Assembly (NCBI RefSeq): GCF_005405345.1
Contig: NZ_BJDW01000020.1
Location: 1-32,107, forward strand
Length of the DNA: 32,107 bases
Source: Enterococcus viikkiensis
Lineage (GTDB): Bacteria; Bacillota; Bacilli; Lactobacillales; Enterococcaceae
Direction: 5' to 3'
The position numbers and the translations under genes were made by a program. The notes under the pieces are model-generated. The model did not search any database. It was not told the DNA's origin and was given only the letters and a program-made list of their open reading frames with translations. Each line of letters starts with the position of its first letter. Within the stretch, counting starts at the first letter, position 1. Positions 17,509 through 23,848 of the stretch are shown here, piece by piece.

Positions 17509-18120
17509 ATGTCTCGTTATACAGGACCATCATGGAAACAATCTCGTCGTCTTGGTATCTCATTATCAGGAACAGGAAAAGAATTAGCACGTCGTCCATA
17601 CGCACCAGGTCAACATGGACCAAACAGCCGTGGCAAAAAATCTGAATACGGCTTGCAAATGTCTGAAAAACAAAAATTACGTTTCATCTACGGATTAAAC
17701 GAACGTCAATTCCGTAACATGTTCGTACGCGCTAGCAAAATCAAAGAAGGTAAACACGGTGTTAACTTCATGATCTTACTAGAACGTCGTTTAGATAACG
17801 TGGTTTACCGTCTAGGTTTAGCTTCAACTCGTCGTCAAGCTCGTCAATTAGTAAACCATGGTCACGTAACTGTCGATGGCAAACGCGTTGATATCGCTTC
17901 TTACGAAGTAGAAGTTGGCCAAGTAATTGGTATCCGCGAAAAATCTAAAAACATGGTTACTGTTAAAGAAGCAGTTGAATCAGCAGTTGGTCGTCCAGCT
18001 TTCGTAAGCTTTGACGCTGAAAAACTTGAAGGTTCATTATCTCGTTTACCAGAACGTGATGAAATCAACCCAGAAATCGACGAATCATTAGTCGTTGAAT
18101 TCTACAACAAATTAATGTAA
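17509..18120 (+). CDS. rpsD: 30S ribosomal protein S4
   Basis: S4 is a primary 16S-rRNA-binding protein of the small subunit body. The 203-aa protein begins [20 protein letters not shown] and contains the S4 RNA-binding domain ([15 protein letters not shown], then [19 protein letters not shown]). It has no cysteines near the N-terminus, so it is the zinc-free form. The start at 17509 follows TTGGAGGAATTTTTA; a longer frame from 17494 begins inside this site. Codon use is strongly biased (CGT for Arg, TTA for Leu), as expected for a highly expressed gene. It is monocistronic with its own promoter and terminator. Confidence 0.98.
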   Translation: MSRYTGPSWKQSRRLGISLSGTGKELARRPYAPGQHGPNSRGKKSEYGLQMSEKQKLRFIYGLNERQFRNMFVRASKIKEGKHGVNFMILLERRLDNVVYRLGLASTRRQARQLVNHGHVTVDGKRVDIASYEVEVGQVIGIREKSKNMVTVKEAVESAVGRPAFVSFDAEKLEGSLSRLPERDEINPEIDESLVVEFYNKLM

Positions 18121-18132
18121 GACTTCTTACAG

Positions 18133-18168
18133 ACACTCAAGTCCTTAATTGGTCTTGAGTGTTTTTTT
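18133..18168 (+). terminator. rpsD terminator
   Basis: ACACTCAAG pairs with CTTGAGTGT around a 12-base loop and is followed by six further T residues. Confidence 0.9.
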
Positions 18169-18173
18169 GTATA

Positions 18174-18211
18174 AAAAGAAAATACCCGCTGCATCAGCGG
18201 GCATTTTCTTT
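18174..18211 (-). terminator. terminator of the rhodanese/VTT operon
   Basis: AAAGAAAATnCCCGCTG/CAGCGGGnATTTTCTTT around a CAT loop. It starts inside the stop codon of the VTT gene and, being A/T-flanked, can act in both directions. Confidence 0.88.
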
Positions 18212-18914
18212 ATTTCTCTGTCTTCACTTGTCGGTTTTGATAAATTTGTTTACAGACATAGATTGCGATAAATAAAGCGAACATACTCAACAGGCCAAAC
18301 AGGATTGTCTTTGTATTGCCAGTCAGATTACTACCGACATACGAATAGACGATTGTCGCTGGCAGTTGCCCCAATCCGGTAGCGATTAAAAACGGAAGTG
18401 GTTTGATTGCCGTTAGTCCCGCGGCGTAACTAATAAAATCAAAAGAAATGAAGGGCAGCAAGCGACAAATCAAAATGGTGTGGCGACCATATCGATCAAA
18501 GTATTCATCAATCGTTTCCAGTGAAAAATTTTTATTCATTTTTTCAATGATTTCTCGTCCGGCGATCCGAGCGATGTAAAAGCATACCAAAGCACCCGCC
18601 ATTGCGCTGGTCCATGACAACAATGCTCCTTGCCACCAGCCAAAAACCGCAGCATTTGCGAAGGTAATCAAAAAAGCTGGCAAGGGGGCAATGATTGATT
18701 GGAACATCATCAATAAGAACGAAATGACGACTGCCCAAACACCAAAGGAGCGCAGATAGCCGATAATACTATCGACGTTCATGGAACGAAATAGCATTAA
18801 AATTTGAGTTACCTTTGTTCGAAAGGCTGGTATAAAATAAAAACTCACCCCCGCTAAAAGAATAACTATAATCAAAAAAATTCGTGCGCTTTTCCTTTTG
18901 TTCATTTTCCTCAT
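18210..18914 (-). CDS. TVP38/TMEM64 (VTT-domain) family membrane protein
   Basis: This is an integral membrane protein of the DedA/VTT superfamily, whose members are thought to move or scramble lipids or maintain membrane homeostasis. Of 234 residues, five or six segments are hydrophobic. The VTT core is visible as FQSIIAPLPAFLITFANAAVFG followed by SAMAGALVCFYIARIAGREI, and RLLPFISFDFISYAAGLT; the order is typical. The ATG at 18914 overlaps the upstream TAA (TAATG), so translation is probably coupled; a second ATG at 18905 is also possible. It pairs with the rhodanese lipoprotein gene. The exact cargo is unknown. Confidence 0.88.
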   Translation of the reverse strand: MRKMNKRKSARIFLIIVILLAGVSFYFIPAFRTKVTQILMLFRSMNVDSIIGYLRSFGVWAVVISFLLMMFQSIIAPLPAFLITFANAAVFGWWQGALLSWTSAMAGALVCFYIARIAGREIIEKMNKNFSLETIDEYFDRYGRHTILICRLLPFISFDFISYAAGLTAIKPLPFLIATGLGQLPATIVYSYVGSNLTGNTKTILFGLLSMFALFIAIYVCKQIYQNRQVKTEK

Positions 18915-19840
18915 TATTTTTCAACGTCCTCAACTTTGGCCCAACGATAATATGACCCGTCATAATTTTTTACTTGCTTGAAGCCGCACATTTCCATCAC
19001 CAGCTCCATATACGCTGAACGAATTCCGGCTGTACAATAAGTGACGATCTGATCTTCTTTTGCTAAGCCCGCGTCTTCAAAAAGTTGGGTTAACTTTTCT
19101 TTACTCTTTAGTTGACCATTTTTGCCAAATAGATCCGTGTAACGCAGATGGATCGCATCAGGTAAGTGACCACCTTTAGCTTCGCCGTAAAGTACTTCAC
19201 CTTTGTATTCTTCATCTGATCGAACATCAACTACCTTGTACTCATCATAATTCTTTTTCAATTCCTCTGTTCGAATAAGATGCTCTGAATTAATCGAATC
19301 GATCTGAACGTCCACAGATTTTAGTTTTGTACTTTCAAAATCCTTTTTAAGACCCGCTTTTGTCAAAGCAGCAAAGCCCCCATCGACTAGCTTGACATCC
19401 TGATACCCAGCTGCCAATAATTCCCAAGCAATCCGTCCATCATCTCCCCAGCCTTTGGCCCCATTTGCAAATAGAATGATTTCTTTATCCTTAGCTATCC
19501 CCTTTTCCCCCAAGCGTTTGCTAAGCTCGGCAGGATCCAAGATTAACCCCCAATTTTTATCGCCAGAAGCACCCTCCTCAACTGAGGCGAGGTTTTGCCA
19601 GCCAATTGCCGTTGCCCCTTTAATGGTCCCCTTACCGGCTTCTTCTTCGCCTCGGGCGTCGATTAAAATAAGATCATCCAAATTTTTCTTCACATAATCG
19701 GCATTCACGATGTATTTCCCCGTAAAAGCCGTACTCTCTTTTTGGGCTGCTTTGCTGGAATCAGCTGCCCCTTCGCTGACACTGCACCCAGTTAATCCTA
19801 CTGTTACTAATACCAACAAGCCTATCAAAAGTTTTTTCAT
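18914..19840 (-). CDS. rhodanese-like sulfurtransferase, predicted lipoprotein
   Basis: This is an extracytoplasmic, membrane-anchored tandem rhodanese protein. A lysine-rich signal peptide ends in the lipobox LTGC (Cys near residue 19 of the chosen form). Two rhodanese domains follow. The first (DLILIDARGEEEAGKGTIKGA to about residue 160) has FANGAKGW where the active Cys would be, so it is probably inactive. The second (YKVVDVRSDEEYKGEV) carries YCTAGIRSAY with the catalytic Cys, the usual arrangement in SseA-type thiosulfate sulfurtransferases. I chose the ATG at 19840: GGAGAAAAAA precedes it, whereas the ATG at 19852 overlaps that site. It heads a two-gene operon with the VTT protein, behind a long structured leader. 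Confidence 0.9.
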   Translation of the reverse strand: MKKLLIGLLVLVTVGLTGCSVSEGAADSSKAAQKESTAFTGKYIVNADYVKKNLDDLILIDARGEEEAGKGTIKGATAIGWQNLASVEEGASGDKNWGLILDPAELSKRLGEKGIAKDKEIILFANGAKGWGDDGRIAWELLAAGYQDVKLVDGGFAALTKAGLKKDFESTKLKSVDVQIDSINSEHLIRTEELKKNYDEYKVVDVRSDEEYKGEVLYGEAKGGHLPDAIHLRYTDLFGKNGQLKSKEKLTQLFEDAGLAKEDQIVTYCTAGIRSAYMELVMEMCGFKQVKNYDGSYYRWAKVEDVEK

Positions 19841-19918
19841 TTTTTTCTCCATTCATTTATTATTTTTTTCTAGAAACACGCATTGAAGCAAAAAAAAGCA
19901 CAAAAAAGAAACATACCT

Positions 19919-20004
19919 CAGATGCTTCCAAATGGCTTCTAAAAGTGAAAATAATCACAAAAATGACTGAAGAAGACCGTTTGGAGGGAAGAATTCTGCA
20001 TCTG
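19919..20004 (-). promoter_or_regulatory. long imperfect hairpin in the sulfurtransferase leader
   Basis: The outer stem CAGATGC/GCATCTG (19998-20004 with 19919-19925) is continued by an inner CCAAA(C)GG/CCATTTGG and TCTTCT/AGAAG pairing. It lies about 80 bases before the start codon and after two mini-ORFs. A run of six T residues follows, but about 14 bases after the stem, so it is not a canonical terminator. It matches no riboswitch class that I recognise. Confidence 0.5.
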
Positions 20005-20018
20005 CTTTCTTAGAGACT

Positions 20019-20045
20019 CTAAGATTGCCTACTACTCATAGTCAT
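20019..20045 (-). CDS. putative leader mini-ORF 2 (8 codons)
   Basis: It encodes MTMSSRQS. Its ATG overlaps the stop of mini-ORF 1 (ATGA), and its stop lies in a small CTTAGAG/CTCTAAG hairpin. It has no site of its own, so it would depend on coupled translation. Confidence 0.35.
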   Translation of the reverse strand: MTMSSRQS

Positions 20046-20059
20046 CTATGACCTGTCAT
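20042..20059 (-). CDS. putative leader mini-ORF 1 (5 codons)
   Basis: It encodes MTGHR and is preceded by AAAGGAGG at eight bases, one of the strongest ribosome binding sites in the window. It lies about 30 bases after the predicted transcription start of the sulfurtransferase operon. A site this good before a five-codon frame suggests a translated regulatory peptide, not chance. Confidence 0.45.
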   Translation of the reverse strand: MTGHR

Positions 20060-20094
20060 TCTTCTCTCCTCCTTTCGCTCAAGCTCTTCCTCCA

Positions 20095-20123
20095 AGTATA
20101 TAAAACGCTTTCGCTATTTACAA
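20095..20123 (-). promoter_or_regulatory. promoter of the rhodanese/VTT operon with a cre-like site
   Basis: On the minus strand TTGTAA, a 17-base spacer, then TATACT. The spacer contains CGAAAGCGTTTTAT (20113-20100), which matches the CcpA site consensus TGWAARCGYTWNCW at all but two positions. Transcription would start near 20088, leaving a leader of about 250 bases. Confidence 0.62.
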
Positions 20124-20242
20124 TATGATTTTCCTAATCTAATCAATGATTTATTATCCTAATTTTTTATGGTAACTATGTATTAGTACAACTTGAAAAA
20201 CCGTTCGCAAATTTTTCGTTTACAGACGTTTTTTTAATTGAA

Positions 20243-20443
20243 TCAACGTAACAAGGAAACACTATCTTTTTTGCTGCACTTTTAGCTGGCAACCAGCTAA
20301 AGATAAGCCCAATCACCACCGATAGAAAAGACGTGAATCCCCGCAGAAACGCCAATGATTCAGCCGATCATTGTTAAAAAGCTGTGCCGTTTATTTTTAC
20401 CCATAGCTTTGAAGGCGGTTTTCAATTCTTCACTCAATCGCAT
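20243..20443 (-). pseudogene. MacB/FtsX-type ABC transporter permease, internally deleted
   Basis: The minus strand starts MRLSEELKTAFKAMGKNKRH and continues SFLTMIG, a TGA, then IIGVSAGIHVFSIGG, which is the typical N-terminus of a MacB-type permease. It jumps directly, in another frame, to VVIGLIFSWLPAKSAAKK, the typical C-terminal end. The final KKDSVSLLR is reached only after a one-base frameshift in an A run (20265-20270). So roughly 350 codons in the middle are missing, and at least one stop and one frameshift are present. The family assignment is by recognition of both ends; the deleted length is estimated from the usual family size. Confidence 0.75.
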
Positions 20444-20538
20444 GCACAGCACCTTCTTCCAAGATCTGCCCCTCCTTTCACGTGATGATCCGTTGGCATT
20501 AAGCCATCGCCTTCTCTCTCAATACGGATACACCTTCA
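20434..20538 (-). pseudogene. possible 3' remnant of the partner ABC ATPase gene
   Basis: The frame ending at 20434 reads IRIEREGDGLMPTDHHVKGG and on to a stop overlapping the start of the permease remnant. This resembles the tail of MacB-type ATPases (a DGL-x(n)-D stretch near the C-terminus). An in-frame TGA lies at 20536-20538 and nothing recognisable is upstream. The overlap with the permease fits the normal ATPase-permease gene order. The match is weak. Confidence 0.3.
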
Positions 20539-20596
20539 TCCTTCGAACGTATAAAGTCTGTTTACTACTCTAGACGGAAGAAGATTTATTTTTTTG

Positions 20597-20656
20597 TTTA
20601 CATCTGGTTAACCTTGTACTATACTTTCGTTAACCAATTAAAAATAATATGTTAAC
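20597..20656 (+). promoter_or_regulatory. bioY promoter with three GTTAAC boxes (BirA-type operator)
   Basis: TTTACA (20597-20602) and TATACT (20620-20625) are spaced by 17 bases. GTTAAC occurs at 20607-20612, 20629-20634 and 20651-20656, with exactly 16 bases between neighbours. The first pair (GGTTAACC ... GTTAACCAA) matches the biotin-repressor operator described for Firmicutes, two GTTAAC-centred half-sites about 16 bases apart, and covers the promoter core. The third box extends the array toward the ribosome binding site. Confidence 0.78.
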
Positions 20657-20670
20657 GAAAGAGTGAGTTT

Positions 20671-21213
20671 ATGAAATTAAGTAGTCGAGAAATTGTTTTG
20701 GCCGGATTATTTGCGGCAGTAATTAGTGTTTTAGCTCAGTTTACTATCCCCTTGGGTCCAATCCCTTTAACCCTTCAGACCTTCGCTGTTGGCATTGTGG
20801 TCACCATCTTAGGCAAAAAGACCGGAACGATAGCTGTTGCGATCTATCTATTGATGGGAATGATCGGGTTACCTGTCTTAGCAGGCGGTGCCGCAGGAAT
20901 CGCTAGTTTTTTCGGACCAACTGGCGGCTTTTTAGTTGGCTTTATTTTCCAAGCTTATTTTACCGGATGGATTTTAGAGAAGTCACAATTTAATTATTTC
21001 TGGTCAATCTTAGCCAATGTGATCGGAGCTTTCATTACACTGATCTTCGGTTCCCTTTGGTTGAAATTTAGTGGAAACTTACCGTGGGACACTGCTTTTT
21101 CCGCAGGAATGATTCCTTTTATCTTGCCCGGAGTGATCAAAGCTTTTGCCGCAGGTTATCTTGGCATATTGCTTGGACGCAGATTACCTTTTACAAATTA
21201 TGTGTACCGTTAA
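20671..21213 (+). CDS. bioY: biotin ECF transporter S component BioY
   Basis: BioY binds biotin at the membrane and works with the shared ECF module, or alone at low efficiency. The 180-aa protein has six predicted membrane segments and the family signatures PLGPIPLTLQTFAVGI (about residue 28), LPVLAGGAAGIASFFGPTGGFLVGF, and a C-terminal PFILPGVIKAFAAGYLG. The ATG at 20671 follows GAGTGAG. It is monocistronic with a terminator right after its stop. BirA-type boxes over its promoter support biotin repression; no bio synthesis genes are nearby, consistent with a scavenging lifestyle. Confidence 0.95.
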   Translation: MKLSSREIVLAGLFAAVISVLAQFTIPLGPIPLTLQTFAVGIVVTILGKKTGTIAVAIYLLMGMIGLPVLAGGAAGIASFFGPTGGFLVGFIFQAYFTGWILEKSQFNYFWSILANVIGAFITLIFGSLWLKFSGNLPWDTAFSAGMIPFILPGVIKAFAAGYLGILLGRRLPFTNYVYR

Positions 21214-21238
21214 ATTCCCAGCAATGGGAATTTTTTTC
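21213..21238 (+). terminator. bioY terminator
   Basis: AATTCCCA/TGGGAATT around a GCAA loop, followed by a run of T residues; it begins at the stop codon. Confidence 0.85.
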
Positions 21239-21312
21239 TTGACTTCTTGATCAGGTGCTCTTGTTTTATTTTCGATACGAACACCCAATTAATTATGAAA
21301 GAAGCGAGACTT

Positions 21313-21704
21313 ATGACAAAAGTTCTATTTTTAAATGTAACTACTCAGGGACATGTAAACCCATCCTTAGGTTTAGTAAACGAATGAAGCACTCGAGGTG
21401 TAGAAATCGTTTATTTTTCTAGCGAAGAATTCCGTGAGAAAATCGAAGAAGCCGGGACCTCTTATCGTCCCTATCAATATGATCTGACTCTTTTCAAGAA
21501 TGGCTTTAACGTTTTGTTGGATCATGGGTTGGATCTGATCCAAGATATTCTGCAACAGATGGAGGATGAGACCTTTGATTATGTGATCCATTCCATCGCA
21601 ATGCCTTTTAGCAAACAAATCGCAGAATACTTGATGCTTCCTGCTGTCTCCATGCTGGCGGCTATAAAAAAGCAGTGGATGCCATTCAGAAATATGCGGA
21701 ATAA
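21313..21704 (+). pseudogene. MGT-type macrolide/UDP-glycosyltransferase, internally deleted
   Basis: The frame begins MTKVLFLNVTTQGHVNPSLG, the nucleotide-sugar-fold N-terminus of YjiC/MGT-type glycosyltransferases. It is broken by a TGA at 21385-21387, then continues (TRGVEIVYFSSEEFREKIEE and so on) to about residue 115. At about 21671 it shifts frame into AVDAIQKYAE and a stop, which looks like the usual C-terminus. The middle and the donor-sugar-binding domain, roughly 270 codons, are missing. Both ends are kept, so this is an internal deletion, not a simple truncation. Family assignment is by recognition of the N-terminus; the C-terminal match is short. Confidence 0.72.
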
Positions 21705-21743
21705 AATAAATACAGGGCCATTTTTTGCGGCCCTGTATTTATT
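21705..21743 (-). terminator. terminator of the DUF1054 gene (bidirectional)
   Basis: A perfect 15-bp stem, AATAAATACAGGGCC/GGCCCTGTATTTATT, with a nine-base loop. It lies between the glycosyltransferase remnant and the stop of the converging DUF1054 gene. Confidence 0.75.
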
Positions 21744-21746
21744 ATT

Positions 21747-22373
21747 TTAGTTTTCCACTTGTGCAAAACTTGCTTGTTTAACCATTTGGTAGATTGGTAC
21801 TAATTGTTTATACGTATCCACCATATAGGTTTGGGCGGCTTCAGGATCTCGCCATAAAGGATCATCTTTTTTGATGATTCTTCCAACTTGAAACTCGCCC
21901 TTTTTCACATCTCGGAACCGTTTCAATAGCTTTTCTATATTTTCTGGTGACAGCTCTGTGAGGTTTGGCTTCGTATGATCGCCAGACAAAACAAAATCTG
22001 GTGACAACGCAGTAAATAGTTGTTGATTATCCAATAGACTCTGGGCGATTGCTTCTTCATTTTTTGGCTGATCAATGCAGGACAGCCACATGAAAACATA
22101 GTCTGGCCAAATCCCTAATTGAAAATGTGGTTCCATCTTATAGCCACGTTTTTGTCGGCTTAACGCCGACCACGTATTTTCAGGGGGATTCGTTGTTCGG
22201 CGGCGATGCTGCGCGATGTGAATAACTAGTTTTTCATCTAACAGTGGTTCTAAAAACTGTTGAAAAACTTCATTGAGTTGTTGAAAGGTCGGTTGGATCT
22301 CTTTTCGGATCTCCACCATTCGCTGATCTAATCCAGCTATTTCAAAGACTTTAAAACTTTCTTCAGTAAACAA
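21747..22373 (-). CDS. DUF1054 (YktB) family protein
   Basis: This is a conserved cytoplasmic protein of unknown function found across Firmicutes. The 208-aa protein fits the family in length and sequence: the ESFKVFEIAGLDQRMVEIR start, the conserved AQHRRRTTNPPENTWSAL and PHFQLGIWPDYVFMWLSCID segments. The start is TTG at 22373, with GAGGAGG about ten bases before it; no in-frame ATG has a better site. A TATACT -10 lies upstream near 22412-22417 on the minus strand. It is monocistronic and divergent from the MDR oxidoreductase. Known homologues have a solved fold but no assigned reaction. Confidence 0.88.
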   Translation of the reverse strand: MFTEESFKVFEIAGLDQRMVEIRKEIQPTFQQLNEVFQQFLEPLLDEKLVIHIAQHRRRTTNPPENTWSALSRQKRGYKMEPHFQLGIWPDYVFMWLSCIDQPKNEEAIAQSLLDNQQLFTALSPDFVLSGDHTKPNLTELSPENIEKLLKRFRDVKKGEFQVGRIIKKDDPLWRDPEAAQTYMVDTYKQLVPIYQMVKQASFAQVEN

Positions 22374-22455
22374 TAATACAGCCTCCTCGTTGTCAATAAT
22401 CGCTCATCGTCAGTATATCAGCTAACGAAGCAAACAACTATTCGAAAAGTTCACA

Positions 22456-22476
22456 AAAAAAGTTGCAAACTTTTTT
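22456..22476. repeat. perfect AT-rich inverted repeat between divergent genes
   Basis: AAAAAAGTT/AACTTTTTT around GCA, between the DUF1054 and MDR genes. It could be a short terminator blocking upstream read-through or an operator; the sequence does not decide. Confidence 0.5.
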
Positions 22477-22581
22477 ATTTTTAAAGAAATTATTTCCCTC
22501 TCTTTGTTAAATCAAGTATATTATAGGTAGTAATTTAGTTAGTAAGGAATCAGAAATTTATTTCTGAGGAGGGTGAAACAA

Positions 22582-23592
22582 ATGATTTCAGACGCTATTG
22601 GGTTCGAAAAAAAATTTCGTTTAAAAGAAGAGAAAAAATTTGAACACTACAAAATCATGCTTCCAAAGCTACGGGAAAATGATTTAATGATAAAAATCGC
22701 TGCTATTTCTATCAGTACACTAGACACACAAATCAGGCAGCACATCAAAGGACCAAAAAAACCATATATCCTTGGCTTTGGTGGGGTAGGCATCATTACC
22801 CGCATGGGCAGCAATCACCCCCATTTGAATGTCGGTGATCGTGTACTGTATGTGAACAAGGTAGGGAAATACGGAAGCTACAGTAATTTTCAGATCGTCG
22901 ATGGGCGTTCTGTCGTAAAATTACCTGACTCGTTTCCCACAGATGAAGCCGCTGCGTTTTCTTATAGTTTTTTCCTAGCCTTTGAGGTACTATTCAGACA
23001 ACTGAAATTAACCCCTAAGCCTGGAAAAAATCAGGGAAATTTATTAATTTTAAATACTTCTGATGGACTAGGAGCGACGATCATCCAGCTGGCAAAATGG
23101 GCGGGGTTGAACGTTGCTGCTACTATCGACAAAAATAATTCTGAGATCTGGATCAAGAATATGGGGGCCGACACCGTCTTTTCTCAATCCACCAATCTTT
23201 CGCAAGAATTGACCGCAGCAGAGCTGACACCGATAAATTATGTCATCAACCTTGATACAGAAAAGGAAAAAGGCTTTGATCAGTTAGGAGAATTTAAAGA
23301 CTCCGCCAAGATTTTATTGCTGCATTTCGTGAAAAGAAAATACAAAGACCTCGACCCTGATTTTCAAAATTTTTATTGCGAAGAATTTTTGGATACGACC
23401 TTCTCCAGTGATGAAGGCATCAAGTATTCCCATGAAATTATGGAGCTTCTAGTTTATATGTGGGAAAAGAAACTGCTGCGATCAATTCTGACCGCGCAAT
23501 TAAATGGGTTCTCCGATAAAAATTTCTACGGTGCCCACAAATTAATTGAAAACAATCCCAACTTCCGCCATCTTGTCTTAGTGAATGAATAA
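22582..23592 (+). CDS. MDR-superfamily alcohol dehydrogenase-like oxidoreductase
   Basis: This is a medium-chain dehydrogenase/reductase related to quinone oxidoreductases, predicted to use NAD(P)H. The N-terminal GroES-like domain includes GFGGVGIITRMGSNHPHLNVGD (here in two parts around residues 68-90). The Rossmann domain has TSDGLGATIIQLAKWAGL near residue 155. Catalytic-zinc Cys/His ligands of true alcohol dehydrogenases are not seen, so a zinc-free quinone-oxidoreductase type is more likely. The start at 22582 fits GAGGAGG at about nine bases; the GTG at 22573 lies inside the site. The length of 336 aa is normal. Monocistronic with its own terminator. Substrate unknown; sequence is rather divergent. 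Confidence 0.82.
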   Translation: MISDAIGFEKKFRLKEEKKFEHYKIMLPKLRENDLMIKIAAISISTLDTQIRQHIKGPKKPYILGFGGVGIITRMGSNHPHLNVGDRVLYVNKVGKYGSYSNFQIVDGRSVVKLPDSFPTDEAAAFSYSFFLAFEVLFRQLKLTPKPGKNQGNLLILNTSDGLGATIIQLAKWAGLNVAATIDKNNSEIWIKNMGADTVFSQSTNLSQELTAAELTPINYVINLDTEKEKGFDQLGEFKDSAKILLLHFVKRKYKDLDPDFQNFYCEEFLDTTFSSDEGIKYSHEIMELLVYMWEKKLLRSILTAQLNGFSDKNFYGAHKLIENNPNFRHLVLVNE

Positions 23593-23595
23593 AAC

Positions 23596-23622
23596 CTCGT
23601 TTTCCAAAACGAGATTTTTTTT
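23596..23622 (+). terminator. terminator of the MDR oxidoreductase gene
   Basis: CTCGTTTT/AAAACGAG followed by ATTTTTTTT, just after the stop codon. Confidence 0.85.
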
Positions 23623-23768
23623 GCTGGTTTTTAGAGTATCCAATCGAACGAGCCTTGCTTTCATTCCCGTTAGTCTCATCAATTCTCAACAATTTTTTTG
23701 TTTTAACTGCTAAAACGCTTTTTATTTACATTAAAATTCGGAAATTTTCTGTTTTTTGGAGTTAACAT

Positions 23769-23797
23769 TTGCTAATTCAACGAAATGGTATTAAGAT
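23769..23797 (+). promoter_or_regulatory. glpF promoter
   Basis: TTGCTA, a 17-base spacer, then TAAGAT, about 50 bases before the ATG. A weak cre-like sequence, CTAAAACGCTTTTT (three mismatches), lies about 50 bases upstream at 23710-23723. Confidence 0.5.
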
Positions 23798-23848
23798 ATA
23801 GACTGAAATTTTCATTTATATTTTCATTTCAAAAATTAGGAGGTTTTT

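Noticed and set aside
19841-20090. T-box, SAM or cysteine-type riboswitch before the sulfurtransferase
   Set aside because: No AGGGTGGNACCGCG T-box sequence and none of the conserved cores of SAM or other sulfur-linked riboswitches that I can recall.
23710-23723. cre site for glpF
   Set aside because: Three mismatches to the consensus and about 50 bases upstream of the -35; kept only as a weak note in the promoter entry.
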